From: Halomonas lysinitropha
Lineage (GTDB): Bacteria; Pseudomonadota; Gammaproteobacteria; Pseudomonadales; Halomonadaceae
Assembly (NCBI RefSeq): GCF_902500215.1
Contig: NZ_CABVOU010000033.1
Location: 1-64,000 of the forward strand
DNA: 64,000 nucleotides
Direction of reading: 5' to 3'
The notes beneath the pieces were generated by a model, which worked only from the letters and a program-made list of their open reading frames with translations, made no database searches and was not told the DNA's origin. Positions 49,973 to 58,492 of this stretch are shown one piece after another (the first letter of the stretch is position 1; every line of letters starts with the position of its first letter). A program made the translations under genes and the position numbers.

Positions 49973-50658
49973 TATGGCTCCTGTGGAACGGGGTCGCGCA
50001 GCATGGGCCCGGTGGGGCGGGCGCAGGCCGGGTCCTGATTGGCCGGGTCATTCACTCGTCTTGATACCGGAAAAGCGCCCAAGAGTTCCCTCGGTGCGGG
50101 GGTAAGCAGCGCCTGCGCCTCGACCAGCGGAGTTTGCGGGTCGAGCCAGCGTCGAGCATCGCCGGGGGCGATCATGGCCGGCAGCCGGTCGGTGAGCGGG
50201 GCGAGCAGCGGACCCGTGGGCACGGTGATCAGCGCCATGGAATCATTGTACTCGCTCAGGGTGGTATGGAAGCGGCACCAGAGCCCCGCCAGCAGCAGGG
50301 GCCCTCGGTCGGTCCGAGTTACCAGAAAGGGCTGCTTGGAGCGTGGCTGAGGCTTCCACACATAGACGCCGCTGGCCGGCACCAGGCAGCGGCGCGCGCC
50401 GAAAGCCTCGCGAAACATGGGGCGGTCCGTGAGCGCCTCGGCCCGGGCACAGTGAGGGGCGTTGTCGAGCACCTTGAGCCAGGGGGGGGTAAGTCCCCAG
50501 AAGGCGTTCACCAGCCGCAGCCGACCGCCTTCCAGGCGCAGGATCGACAATGGACGACGCGGGGCCAGGTTGGTGCCGGTGGTCAGAGTGGTCTCGGCGA
50601 CCAGATCAGGCAGAAGGCGTTCGAGATCGAGGGGGGCGATGTACAGTCGGCCGGCCAT
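49972..50658 (-). CDS. SRAP (YedK/HMCES) family protein lacking all catalytic residues
   Basis: A 228-aa protein with the SRAP fold pattern: N-terminal AGRLYIAP, FWGLTPPW, ARAEALTDRPMFREAF, RRCLVPASGVYVWKP, KQPFLV, LLLAGLWCRF, ALITVPTG, TDRLPAMI. Active family members form a DNA-protein crosslink at abasic sites through Cys2, helped by Asn, Glu and His. Here Cys2 is Ala, the Asn of INARAE is Cys70, the Glu of FYEWK is Val100 and the His of IHDRMP is Thr156. ATG at 50658 (GGAG upstream) is the only start that keeps the N-terminus, and no alternative start restores Cys2. It is therefore probably a non-catalytic, perhaps DNA-binding, paralogue. Co-translated with the M16 protease. Confidence 0.85.
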   Translation of the reverse strand: MAGRLYIAPLDLERLLPDLVAETTLTTGTNLAPRRPLSILRLEGGRLRLVNAFWGLTPPWLKVLDNAPHCARAEALTDRPMFREAFGARRCLVPASGVYVWKPQPRSKQPFLVTRTDRGPLLLAGLWCRFHTTLSEYNDSMALITVPTGPLLAPLTDRLPAMIAPGDARRWLDPQTPLVEAQALLTPAPRELLGAFPVSRRVNDPANQDPACARPTGPMLRDPVPQEP

Positions 50659-50762
50659 GGGGTCTCCGGGATGGTGGGGCGCCAGGGTAACCAAGTCGAC
50701 AGGGTGTGGAAAGCGTCGCGCAGGCGGCGATCCTGTCGCTGGCTTGCATCGTCATCCGTGTG

Positions 50763-50800
50763 GGATATTCTGTCGAAAACAGTGTTCGATGAGAGTATCC
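50763..50800. promoter_or_regulatory. candidate TetR operator (nested inverted repeats)
   Basis: The outer arms GGATATTCT and AGAGTATCC pair with one mismatch. An inner dyad, TCGAA ... TTCGA, is centred half a base away. It lies 57-94 bases before the TetR-family gene, between it and the divergent SRAP-like gene, so autoregulation is likely. Confidence 0.55.
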
Positions 50801-50856
50801 TTAGCCGCCCGTCCCGCGACGCCAGTCACTCCAGTCACTACCTTGCGAGGAACCCG

Positions 50857-51474
50857 ATGGCCCGTCCCAGACAGCATGCTCCCGAGGCACTCCATGCCCA
50901 GGTCATGGCCGCGTGCGATGCCTGGCTGCAGGAGTGCCCGGCCCACATGCTGTCGCTGCGTGCTCTTGCCCGCGAGGTCGGTTGCGCGCCGAGCACCCTG
51001 CTCAAGCTCTACGGCAGCTTCGGCAACCTGCTGCAGCACGTCAACATCGAGACACTGGCTCGCTTGCGCGGTGAGATCGAGCCACTGCTCGGCGATATTG
51101 CTCCCGAGGAGCGGCTCAAGGCGCTGGCCAGGGCCTACTGGCAGTTCGCCCGCCAGGATGCCTATCGCTGGCAGCTTCTGTTCGACTACCCTCTGGCCCA
51201 GGAGGGTGAGCTGGACCAGCGCCAGAATGAGATGATCGAGGGTCTCTTCCTGCGCGTGGAGGCCACCCTCAAGGAGTATCAGCCGGCGCTGGATGATCTC
51301 GAGGCACGACGGCTGAGCCGTACCCTCTGGGGTAGCGTTCATGGCCTTGTCCAGCTGGGGCTCAATGAACGTCTCGGGCACTGGCAGGGCGAGCCGCTGG
51401 AGGTGGGTGAGCTGCTCGATCAGCTGCTCGCGACCATCCTGGCTGGCCTACGACAACCGCCTGGCGTGACGTGA
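50857..51474 (+). CDS. TetR-family transcriptional regulator (WHG C-terminal domain)
   Basis: A 205-aa protein. The HTH is near residues 30-50 (MLSLRALAREVGCAPSTLLKLYGSFGNLL in two parts: SLRALAREVGCAP and LLKLYGSFGNLL). The C-terminal ligand domain has DAYRWQLLFDYPLA and the WGSVHGLVQLGL signature of the WHG subgroup. It overlaps the PlsC-like gene and probably controls it and itself through the palindrome upstream; a fatty-acyl or lipid ligand would fit but is a guess. ATG at 50857 has GCGAGG upstream. Confidence 0.85.
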   Translation: MARPRQHAPEALHAQVMAACDAWLQECPAHMLSLRALAREVGCAPSTLLKLYGSFGNLLQHVNIETLARLRGEIEPLLGDIAPEERLKALARAYWQFARQDAYRWQLLFDYPLAQEGELDQRQNEMIEGLFLRVEATLKEYQPALDDLEARRLSRTLWGSVHGLVQLGLNERLGHWQGEPLEVGELLDQLLATILAGLRQPPGVT

Positions 51475-52178
51475 TGTCCCCCTGGCTGTGGGGCGTCACG
51501 GGCCTGGCGGTGGTGACGGGGGGGTGGCGACTGGCCAGATCGCCCCGGCCCAGCCTGCGCTGGCTGGTCTTCGTGCTGGTCCACTTCGTCTATCGATTGC
51601 GTTTTCGCGGTCGCCACCAGATTCCCCTGAGTGGCCCGGCCATCGTCGTCTGCAACCATGTCAGCTTCATGGATGCCCTGGTGGTAGGCGGGGCAAGCCC
51701 CCGGCCGCTGCGCTTCCTGATGGACAAGCCGATCTATGATTCGCCATGGCTTAACTGGCTGTTCCGTCTGGTGGGAGCCATTCCCGTGGACGCCGACCGG
51801 CATGATCCAGGCAGTGTGCGTCATGCGCTGACCGAGGTCAGCCGCGCGCTGCGCCAGGGTGAGGTGGTGATGGTGTTCCCCGAGGGGCGTCTGAGCCCGG
51901 ATGGGGAAATGCATCCCTTTCGTCGCGGGCTCGAACTGATACTGGCGCGAGACGCGGTGCCGGTGGTGCCCGCGGGACTGGCCGGTCTCTGGGGCTCCTG
52001 GACCTCCCACCAGGGCGGCAAGGCATTGAGCAGGCCTCCCCGGCGCTTCCGGGCGCGGGTAGCACTGACCTTCGGTGAACCTATTCCGCCCGCCGAGGCG
52101 AATCGGCGCAACATAGAGGAGCGGGTGCGCGCGCTCAAGGTCGAGGCCGATAGCTGGATCGACAGCGGACAGAAGTAG
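51471..52178 (+). CDS. PlsC-like 1-acyl-glycerol-3-phosphate acyltransferase
   Basis: A 235-aa membrane-bound acyltransferase with an N-terminal hydrophobic segment, the HX4D catalytic motif in VVCNHVSFMDALV, substrate-binding VFPEGRLSPDGEM and PVVPAGLAGLWGSW. It acylates a lysophospholipid or related lipid. GTG 51471 or ATG 51474 overlap the TetR stop, so the two are co-expressed. The enzyme is smaller than or different from a housekeeping PlsC; it could remodel membranes in response to the TetR ligand. Confidence 0.88.
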   Translation: MMSPWLWGVTGLAVVTGGWRLARSPRPSLRWLVFVLVHFVYRLRFRGRHQIPLSGPAIVVCNHVSFMDALVVGGASPRPLRFLMDKPIYDSPWLNWLFRLVGAIPVDADRHDPGSVRHALTEVSRALRQGEVVMVFPEGRLSPDGEMHPFRRGLELILARDAVPVVPAGLAGLWGSWTSHQGGKALSRPPRRFRARVALTFGEPIPPAEANRRNIEERVRALKVEADSWIDSGQK

Positions 52179-52198
52179 GGGTTAGCTGCGAGTAGGGG

Positions 52199-53482
52199 TC
52201 AGCCGCGGCGCACGGGGCGACGAACCGGCTGCCAGCAACGTGCCGCAGTGATCAGATTGTCGCGTACCTCGAGGATCTCCATGCGTACGCTGCCGATCTG
52301 CAGGCAGGCCGGACCGTCCGGGAAGGACTCCAGGTGCTCTAGGATCACGCCGTTGAGGGTCTTGGGGCCATCCGTGGGCAGTTGCCAGCCCAGCGCCTTG
52401 TTGATGTCGCGGATGTTGGCAGTGCCATCGATCACATGGCTGCCGTCCTCCTGAGGGTGGATCTCCTGATTCAGGCCCGCCACGTCGGTAGTGAACTCGC
52501 CGACGATCTCTTCGAGGATGTCTTCCAGGGTGACCAGCCCTTCCACGTCACCGTATTCGTCCACCACGATGCCAATGCGCCGCTTCTGTTTCTGGAAGTT
52601 GAGCAGTTGGGTGTGCAGCGGGGTCGACTCGGGGATGAAGTAGGGCTCGCGGGCTTCCTGGACGATGGCGGCCTTGGTCACCTCGCCGCGGGACAGGAAG
52701 CGCGCCGCGTTGCGCAGGTGGAGCATGCCGATGATGTTGTTGATGTCGCCCTTGTAGACCGGTACCCGGGTGTGCTGGCTGGTACGTATGCGGGCCAGGA
52801 TATCCTCCAGGTCGTCATCCAGGTCGAGGCCCATCACTTCGTGGCGCGGCACCATGATGTCGTTCACGGTGACGTTCTCGAGGTCGAGGATCGACAGCAG
52901 CATCGCCTGGTGGCGGTGTGGGATCAGGGTGCCGGCCTCGTGAACCACAGTGCGCAGTTCGTCGCGGGTCAGGTTGTCGGCCCCTCCGTCGATGTTCCTG
53001 ACCCCCAGCAGGCGAAGCAGGCCGTTGGAGATCGCGTTGACCAGCCAGACCAGGGGGTAGAGCAGCTTGAGTAGAGGCTCGAGCACCAGCGAGGCCGGGT
53101 AGGCGATGCGCTCCGGCCTGATTGCCGCGTAGGTCTTGGGGCCCACCTCAGCGAAGATCAGGATCACGATGGTGAGGATCAGCGGAGCGATAGCCGGGCC
53201 GGAGACTTCGCCGAAGAAATGAATGGCGAGCACTGTGGCGATCGCCGCGGCCAGATTGTTGACCAGATTGTTGCCGATCAGGATCACACCGATCAGCCGG
53301 TCGGGCCGAGCCAGCAGGCGGAGTACACGCTGAGCGGGGCGTTCACCGCTGTTCGCCTGGTGACTCAGGCGGTAGCGGTTGATCGACATCATCCCGGTCT
53401 CGGAGCTGGAGAAGAAGGCGGAAAGACAGATGAGCAGGAACAGCAGGCCGAAAAGCAGTCCCAGCGGGAAGTCGTCACTCAA
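52199..53482 (-). CDS. CNNM/CorC-type membrane protein (DUF21, CBS, CorC-HlyC domains)
   Basis: A 427-aa protein. The N-terminal DUF21 membrane domain (LLFGLLFLLICLSAFFSSSETG, GVILIGNNLVNNLAAAIATV) is followed by two CBS domains (VTVNDIMVPRHEVMGLDLDD; AREPYFIPESTPLHTQL) and a C-terminal CorC/HlyC domain (RIGIVVDEYGDVEGLVTLED). This architecture is linked to magnesium or cobalt handling. It lies next to ccsA/ypjD and ffh, a gammaproteobacterial arrangement. Confidence 0.93.
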   Translation of the reverse strand: MSDDFPLGLLFGLLFLLICLSAFFSSSETGMMSINRYRLSHQANSGERPAQRVLRLLARPDRLIGVILIGNNLVNNLAAAIATVLAIHFFGEVSGPAIAPLILTIVILIFAEVGPKTYAAIRPERIAYPASLVLEPLLKLLYPLVWLVNAISNGLLRLLGVRNIDGGADNLTRDELRTVVHEAGTLIPHRHQAMLLSILDLENVTVNDIMVPRHEVMGLDLDDDLEDILARIRTSQHTRVPVYKGDINNIIGMLHLRNAARFLSRGEVTKAAIVQEAREPYFIPESTPLHTQLLNFQKQKRRIGIVVDEYGDVEGLVTLEDILEEIVGEFTTDVAGLNQEIHPQEDGSHVIDGTANIRDINKALGWQLPTDGPKTLNGVILEHLESFPDGPACLQIGSVRMEILEVRDNLITAARCWQPVRRPVRRG

Positions 53483-53558
53483 GTCGAAGGGTCCTCACAG
53501 GCGTATCAGGCTCGAGTTGTAGGGGGTCAGTCATCCGGTGTCAAGGCGCGTGCCGGGG

Positions 53559-54359
53559 TCAGCCGCGGTTGAGCAGGATCTCCAGTACGAACTTGCTGCC
53601 AAAGTAGGCCAGAAGCAGTACCAGGCAGCCGCCCAGTGTCCAGCGGACCGCTCGCATGCCCCGCCAGCCCAGTCGGTGGTGGCTGAACAGCAGGGTGGCA
53701 AAGATCACCCAAGCGGCCAAGGAGAGGATCGACTTGTGGGCCAGGTGCTGGGCGAACATGTTGTCGAGAAAGAGGAAGCCGCTGACGATCGACAGGGTCA
53801 GCAGGATCATGCCGGCCCAGATCAGCTCGAAGAGGATTCGCTCCATGGTGGTCAGTGGCGGCAGGGACTGAACCACGCCGCGGATGTGGTGGTGGCGCAG
53901 CGCCTGGTTCTGGATGCCGAGCAGCACCGCCTGAATGGCGGCGATAGCCAGCAGCGCGAAGGCCAGCGCGGAGCTCAAGGCGTGCAGGGCGATCCCCGGT
54001 GTCATGTTGGCCCCGCGCTCCGGGCTCGGCAGGCCGACGGCCAGCAGCAGGGTCAGACCGGCCAGCGGCAGCAGAGCGGTGGCAACATTGAGAACGGGCT
54101 TGATAAAGCTGACGACCAGCAGCACCAGCACGGCCAGGCCGCTGGCCAGCACCGCGCTGGTGGAGAGTCCGGGTAGCAGGGAATTGCCCCGGGCCAGCAG
54201 GGTGGCCGCCAGAGGCAGGTGGCAGAGCAGGCCGAGCAGCCCCAGGCTGCGCACCAGCATGGCGCGTGGCGGCACCCGGCGAATGAGGGTCAGTCCCTGC
54301 CAGGAGGCGGCTGCTATATAAAAGATGAAGGCCATGACGGCAAGTGATAGCGGCTGCAT
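53559..54359 (-). CDS. CcsA/YpjD-type inner-membrane protein
   Basis: A 266-aa protein with about eight membrane helices. It belongs to the cytochrome c assembly (CcsA/CcmC-like) family: LHALSSALAFALLAIAAIQA, ERILFELIWAGMILLTLSIV and HKSILSLAAWVIFATLLF with conserved histidines are typical of YpjD. Its exact role in E. coli is not known; heme handling is the family theme. It is divergent from ffh. Confidence 0.9.
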   Translation of the reverse strand: MQPLSLAVMAFIFYIAAASWQGLTLIRRVPPRAMLVRSLGLLGLLCHLPLAATLLARGNSLLPGLSTSAVLASGLAVLVLLVVSFIKPVLNVATALLPLAGLTLLLAVGLPSPERGANMTPGIALHALSSALAFALLAIAAIQAVLLGIQNQALRHHHIRGVVQSLPPLTTMERILFELIWAGMILLTLSIVSGFLFLDNMFAQHLAHKSILSLAAWVIFATLLFSHHRLGWRGMRAVRWTLGGCLVLLLAYFGSKFVLEILLNRG

Positions 54360-54480
54360 CGATCGCTGTCCGTGCGCCTGCGCCAGCGCCTGGTGGAAAT
54401 GGAGCCGCTACTATACCGAATCCGCTCGGCTGCGCACAGCACGCCAGCGCACTCTGCAGGGTGGGAATGCCTGCCATGGA

Positions 54481-54509
54481 TGGAGACTGCCGGCCACAGA
54501 GCGTATAAT
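54481..54509 (+). promoter_or_regulatory. probable promoter of ffh
   Basis: A perfect TATAAT at 54504-54509 with TGGAGA at 54481-54486, 17 bases apart. It faces ffh, 72 bases before its ATG. Confidence 0.6.
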
Positions 54510-54580
54510 TTTCGATCATTGCAGGGAGCTCCCGGCCGATGCCGGCTCGGCTCCCCGGCCATCGTCAGTGGAGAGGCCCG

Positions 54581-56002
54581 ATGTTCCAGAACCTGAGTGA
54601 GCGTCTGTCGCAGACGCTCAAGTCGATCAAGGGTCAGGCGCGCCTGACCGAGGATAACGTCAAGGACACCCTGCGCGAGGTGCGCCGGGCCCTGCTCGAG
54701 GCCGACGTGGCCCTGCCGGTGGTCAAGGCGTTCATCGACCGCGTGCGCGAGCGCGCGGTGGGGCAGGAGGTCTCCCAGAGCCTCTCCCCGGGTCAGCAGT
54801 TCGTCAAGATCGTCCAGCAGGAGCTCGAGGCGATCATGGGCGAGGCCAACGAGGGGCTGACCCTCAAGGGCACCCCGGCCGTGGTGCTGATGGCCGGCCT
54901 GCAGGGCGCGGGCAAGACCACTTCGGTGGCCAAGCTGGCGCGTTACCTGCGCGAGCGGGAAAAGAAGAAGGTGCTGGTGGTCTCCGCCGACGTCTATCGG
55001 CCGGCGGCCATCGATCAGCTCGAGACCCTGGCCCGTGAGGTCGAGGTCGATTTCTTCCCGTCGCGCTCTGACCAGAAGCCCGTCGATATCGCCAGGGCGG
55101 CGATCAAGCACGCCAAGATCCAGTTCCATGATGTGGTGATCGTTGACACCGCCGGTCGTCTGGCCATCGACGAAGCGATGATGGCCGAGATCCAGGCCCT
55201 GCATAAGACCGTGGTGCCTGACGAGACGCTGTTCGTCGTCGATGCCATGACCGGCCAGGACGCGGCCAACACCGCCAAGGCCTTCCACGAGGCGCTGCCG
55301 TTGACCGGGGTGATTCTCACCAAGGCCGATGGTGACGCCCGCGGCGGTGCGGCGCTGTCGGTGCGCCACATTACCGGCAAGCCGATCAAGTTCATGGGCG
55401 TGGGCGAGAAGGTCGATGCCCTCGAGCCCTTCCATCCGGATCGGGTGGCCTCGCGTATTCTCGGCATGGGCGACGTACTGTCGCTGATCGAGGAGGCCGA
55501 GCGCACCGTCGACAAGAACAAGGCCGAGCAACTGGCCAAGAAGGTCAAGAAGGGCCAGGGCTTCGACCTAGAGGACTTTCGCGACCAGCTCCAGCAGCTC
55601 AAGAAGATGGGGGGGATGGGCGGCCTGATGGGCAAGCTGCCGGGCATGGGCCAGATGGCCGAGATGGCCCAGGGCCCGGGGCCCGAGAAGGAGATGGGCA
55701 AGCTGGAGGCGCTGATCAACTCCATGACCCCCCAGGAGCGTCGCAAGCCCGAGATCATCAACGGCTCCCGCAAGCGGCGCATCGCCGCCGGTGCCGGTCT
55801 GCAGGTGCCGGACCTCAACCGCCTGCTCAAGCAGCACAAGCAGATGCAGAAGATGATGAAGAAGGCGGGGCAGAAAGGCGGCATGCAGAAGATGATGCGT
55901 GGCATGTCCGGCATGATGGGTGGCGGCGGAGGTCCGGGCGGCCCCGGCGGCATGGGTGGCCCCGGCGGCATGGGTGGCCCTGGCGGCATGCCTCGGCGCT
56001 GA
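54581..56002 (+). CDS. ffh: signal recognition particle protein Ffh
   Basis: A GTPase that binds signal sequences and 4.5S RNA and delivers ribosomes to FtsY. The N-domain (MFQNLSERLSQTLKSIKGQ) is followed by the G-domain (GLQGAGKTTSVAKLARYL; VSADVYRPAAIDQLE; DTAGRLAIDEAMM; LTKADGDARGGAALS) and a Met-rich M-domain (KKMGGMGGLMGKLPGMGQM; NGSRKRRIAAGAGLQV). The C-terminal tail is an unusual Gly/Pro/Met repeat (MGGPGGMGGPGGM). ATG at 54581 follows GGAGAGG. The length of 473 aa fits. Confidence 0.98.
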   Translation: MFQNLSERLSQTLKSIKGQARLTEDNVKDTLREVRRALLEADVALPVVKAFIDRVRERAVGQEVSQSLSPGQQFVKIVQQELEAIMGEANEGLTLKGTPAVVLMAGLQGAGKTTSVAKLARYLREREKKKVLVVSADVYRPAAIDQLETLAREVEVDFFPSRSDQKPVDIARAAIKHAKIQFHDVVIVDTAGRLAIDEAMMAEIQALHKTVVPDETLFVVDAMTGQDAANTAKAFHEALPLTGVILTKADGDARGGAALSVRHITGKPIKFMGVGEKVDALEPFHPDRVASRILGMGDVLSLIEEAERTVDKNKAEQLAKKVKKGQGFDLEDFRDQLQQLKKMGGMGGLMGKLPGMGQMAEMAQGPGPEKEMGKLEALINSMTPQERRKPEIINGSRKRRIAAGAGLQVPDLNRLLKQHKQMQKMMKKAGQKGGMQKMMRGMSGMMGGGGGPGGPGGMGGPGGMGGPGGMPRR

Positions 56003-56003
56003 G

Positions 56004-56020
56004 CCCGCCTGCGGCGGGCC
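56004..56020. terminator. GC hairpin after ffh
   Basis: GCCCGCC-TGC-GGCGGGC directly follows the ffh stop. There is no T-run. A second, similar hairpin (CGGGCCGTCGGCCCG) lies near 56131-56145 in the rpsP leader. Confidence 0.4.
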
Positions 56021-56229
56021 GGCTCCCGCAAAAAGGTTTCCAAGTCGGGCGGTTTTCCGTAGAATGTTGCCTCCTCACTGGCAGGACCGCGATTGACGCG
56101 GCCATCGTCGTGACCGAATGACCCGAAGCCGGGCCGTCGGCCCGCTTCCCGTGGCAGATCGTCGAGGGCCAGCAGGGCTCGGCATCTCGGCCGAAACATC
56201 CGCAACTTCAACCGAAGGATAATCAACGC

Positions 56230-56478
56230 ATGGTTACCATTCGTCTGGCACGTGGTGGCGCCAAGAAGCGTCCCTTCTACCACCTCGCCGTGACCGATTC
56301 TCGCAAGTCCCGCGATGGCCGCTTCATCGAGCGCCTGGGCTTCTTCAATCCTGTGGCCCGTGGTCAGGAAGAGCGCCTGCGCATCGACCTGGAGCGCATC
56401 AGCCACTGGCAGAGCCAGGGCGCCCAGCTCTCTGATCGCGTCGCCGAGCTGGTCAAGGAAGCCCGCAAGCAGGCCTGA
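56230..56478 (+). CDS. rpsP: 30S ribosomal protein S16
   Basis: An 82-aa ribosomal protein beginning [19 protein letters not shown], with [24 protein letters not shown] lies in the leader just upstream. First gene of the rpsP-rimM-trmD-rplS operon; the 227-base leader after ffh contains a GC hairpin and little else. Confidence 0.98.
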   Translation: MVTIRLARGGAKKRPFYHLAVTDSRKSRDGRFIERLGFFNPVARGQEERLRIDLERISHWQSQGAQLSDRVAELVKEARKQA

Positions 56479-56518
56479 AGGGCCTGACTTGTCTGCCGTA
56501 ATGGTCCAGGGGTCGTCG

Positions 56519-57067
56519 ATGAGCGAACAGGCGCAAGCGCAGCCTGACGACGATCATGTGGTGCTGGGCAAGTTGACCAGCCCTCACGGCGTCAAGGGCT
56601 GGCTGAAGGTGTACTCCTACACCAGTCCCATGGACGGTATCCTCGACTATGCGTCCTGGATGCTGCGCCAGGGGGCAACGCTGACCCGGGCGAGCCTCGT
56701 ACAAGGGCGTCGCCACGGCAGGGGGCTGGTGGTCCAACTCGATGGCGTCGATAGCCGCGAGGCGGCCGAGGCCCTGGCCGGCTCGGAGATCCTGTTGCCC
56801 AAGGCCGAACTGCCCGAGCTCGACGCTGATGAGTACTACTGGCATCAGTTGGAGGGGCTGCGGGTAGTGACCCGCGAGGGGCTGGCGCTGGGGGTCATCG
56901 GCTTCCTGTTCGAGACCGGGGCCAACGATGTCATGGTCGTCAAGGGCGAGGTCGATGAAGGCATCGAAGCCCGCGAACGGTTGCTGCCCTACCTGCCCGG
57001 TGAGGTGGTGCTGGAGGTGGATCTCGAGAGCGGCGTGATGACCGTCGACTGGGATCCCGAATTTTGA
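56519..57067 (+). CDS. rimM: ribosome maturation factor RimM
   Basis: A 30S maturation factor that binds S19. N-terminal barrel: [21 protein letters not shown]-terminal PRC-barrel: [17 protein letters not shown] and [21 protein letters not shown] at 56519 with AGGGG upstream gives 182 aa; ATG 56501 is an alternative. The stop overlaps the trmD ATG (TGATG). Confidence 0.96.
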   Translation: MSEQAQAQPDDDHVVLGKLTSPHGVKGWLKVYSYTSPMDGILDYASWMLRQGATLTRASLVQGRRHGRGLVVQLDGVDSREAAEALAGSEILLPKAELPELDADEYYWHQLEGLRVVTREGLALGVIGFLFETGANDVMVVKGEVDEGIEARERLLPYLPGEVVLEVDLESGVMTVDWDPEF

Positions 57068-57858
57068 TGTCCGACCCGACGCCGGCAGGATCGGCGATGT
57101 GGATCGGCGTGGTGTCGCTGTTCCCCGAGATGTTCGAGGCGATCACTCGCCATGGCGTCACGGGCAGGGCGGTGGACAAGGGGCGTATTGCGCTCGAGTT
57201 CTGGAATCCGCGGGACTTCGCCACCGACCGCCACCGCACCGTGGATGACCGCCCCTATGGCGGTGGCCCGGGGATGCTGATGAAGGTCGATACCCTGCGC
57301 TCGGCCATTCACGCTGCTCGTGAGCGGGCCGAGGTGGCCACCGGGGAACGGGCGAAGGTCATCTACCTGTCGCCCCAGGGTCGCCGCCTGGACCAGCGGG
57401 GTGTGCAGGAGCTGGCGTCTGGTTCCCCCCTGGTGGTGGTGGCCGGCCGCTACGAAGGCATCGATGAGCGGGTGGTGGAAGCCGACATCGATGAGGAGTG
57501 GTCGATCGGTGACTATGTGCTCAGCGGCGGAGAGCTGCCGGCCATGGTGCTGATCGATGCCGCGGCAAGGCTGGTGCCCGGGGTGCTGGGCCATCAGGAT
57601 TCCGCGGTCGAGGACTCCTTCAACGACGGGCTGCTGGACTGTCCGCACTACACGCGTCCGGAAGACGTCGACGGGCGGCGGGTACCGGAGGTCCTGCTCA
57701 GCGGCCACCATGGCGCCATCCGGCGCTGGCGGCTCAAGCAGTCCCTGGGGCGGACCTGGCTCAGGCGTCCCGACCTGCTGGAAGGCAGGACGTTGAGTGC
57801 CGAGCAGTACGAGTTGCTCGAGGAGTTCATCGAAGACTACGCACTGTCCGGCAGCTAG
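57067..57858 (+). CDS. trmD: tRNA (guanine-N1-)-methyltransferase
   Basis: A SPOUT-fold enzyme that methylates G37 of tRNAs reading CNN codons, preventing frameshifts. Conserved: [57 protein letters not shown] (the SAM-binding knot) and [14 protein letters not shown] 57067 overlaps the rimM stop; TTG 57064 is less likely. The length of 263 aa is normal. Confidence 0.98.
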   Translation: MSDPTPAGSAMWIGVVSLFPEMFEAITRHGVTGRAVDKGRIALEFWNPRDFATDRHRTVDDRPYGGGPGMLMKVDTLRSAIHAARERAEVATGERAKVIYLSPQGRRLDQRGVQELASGSPLVVVAGRYEGIDERVVEADIDEEWSIGDYVLSGGELPAMVLIDAAARLVPGVLGHQDSAVEDSFNDGLLDCPHYTRPEDVDGRRVPEVLLSGHHGAIRRWRLKQSLGRTWLRRPDLLEGRTLSAEQYELLEEFIEDYALSGS

Positions 57859-58018
57859 GGCAGCGCGGAGGTGCAGGACGCCACGACCCCTGAGCGGGCA
57901 GGCGGACCTGTGTCACCAACGGCATTCCCGCGCTCTCGAGCTCGATTCGAGCGCCGGGATCACGATTCGCCGGCGACACATAACGATCGGCGGGTCAGGT
58001 TATCAAGGAGTCAATGTC

Positions 58019-58375
58019 ATGAGCAGCAAGAACAAGGTGATCCAGGCGCTCGAGAGCGAGCAGATGAGCAAGGAAGTCCCGGTCTTCGCCCCCGGCGATA
58101 CCGTGGTCGTCCAGGTCAAGGTCAAGGAAGGGGCCCGTGAGCGCCTCCAGGCCTTCGAAGGCGTCGTCATCGGCAAGCGCAACCGCGGCCTGAACTCGGC
58201 TTTCACCGTGCGCAAGATCTCCCACGGTGTCGGCGTCGAGCGGACCTTCCAGACCTACAGCCCGCTGGTCGACTCCATCGCGGTCAAGCGTCGCGGTGAC
58301 GTTCGTCAGGCCAAGCTGTACTACCTCCGCGAGCGCAGCGGTCGTTCTGCCCGCATCAAGGAAAAGCTGGTCTGA
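58019..58375 (+). CDS. rplS: 50S ribosomal protein L19
   Basis: A 118-aa protein at the 30S-50S interface: [56 protein letters not shown] and [22 protein letters not shown] precedes the ATG at 58019. It is separated from trmD by 160 bases with partly self-complementary CTCGAG sequence and no gene. Confidence 0.98.
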   Translation: MSSKNKVIQALESEQMSKEVPVFAPGDTVVVQVKVKEGARERLQAFEGVVIGKRNRGLNSAFTVRKISHGVGVERTFQTYSPLVDSIAVKRRGDVRQAKLYYLRERSGRSARIKEKLV

Positions 58376-58430
58376 GGCGAGCGCCTCTGCCGGCCCGTGG
58401 TGCCGGGCCTCACGCCTCGCACCCCTTGCG

Positions 58431-58468
58431 AACCCCGTCACCGCTGCCGCGGGGCGGGGTTTCGTTCT
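58431..58468 (+). terminator. terminator after rplS
   Basis: AACCCCG / CGGGGTT pairs over 7 bp with a GC-rich loop that can itself pair (CGCTGCCGCGG), followed by TTCGTTCT. It ends the rpsP-rplS operon ahead of xerD. Confidence 0.6.
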
Positions 58469-58492
58469 GCTGGGCGCATGTCCGGGAGACGT

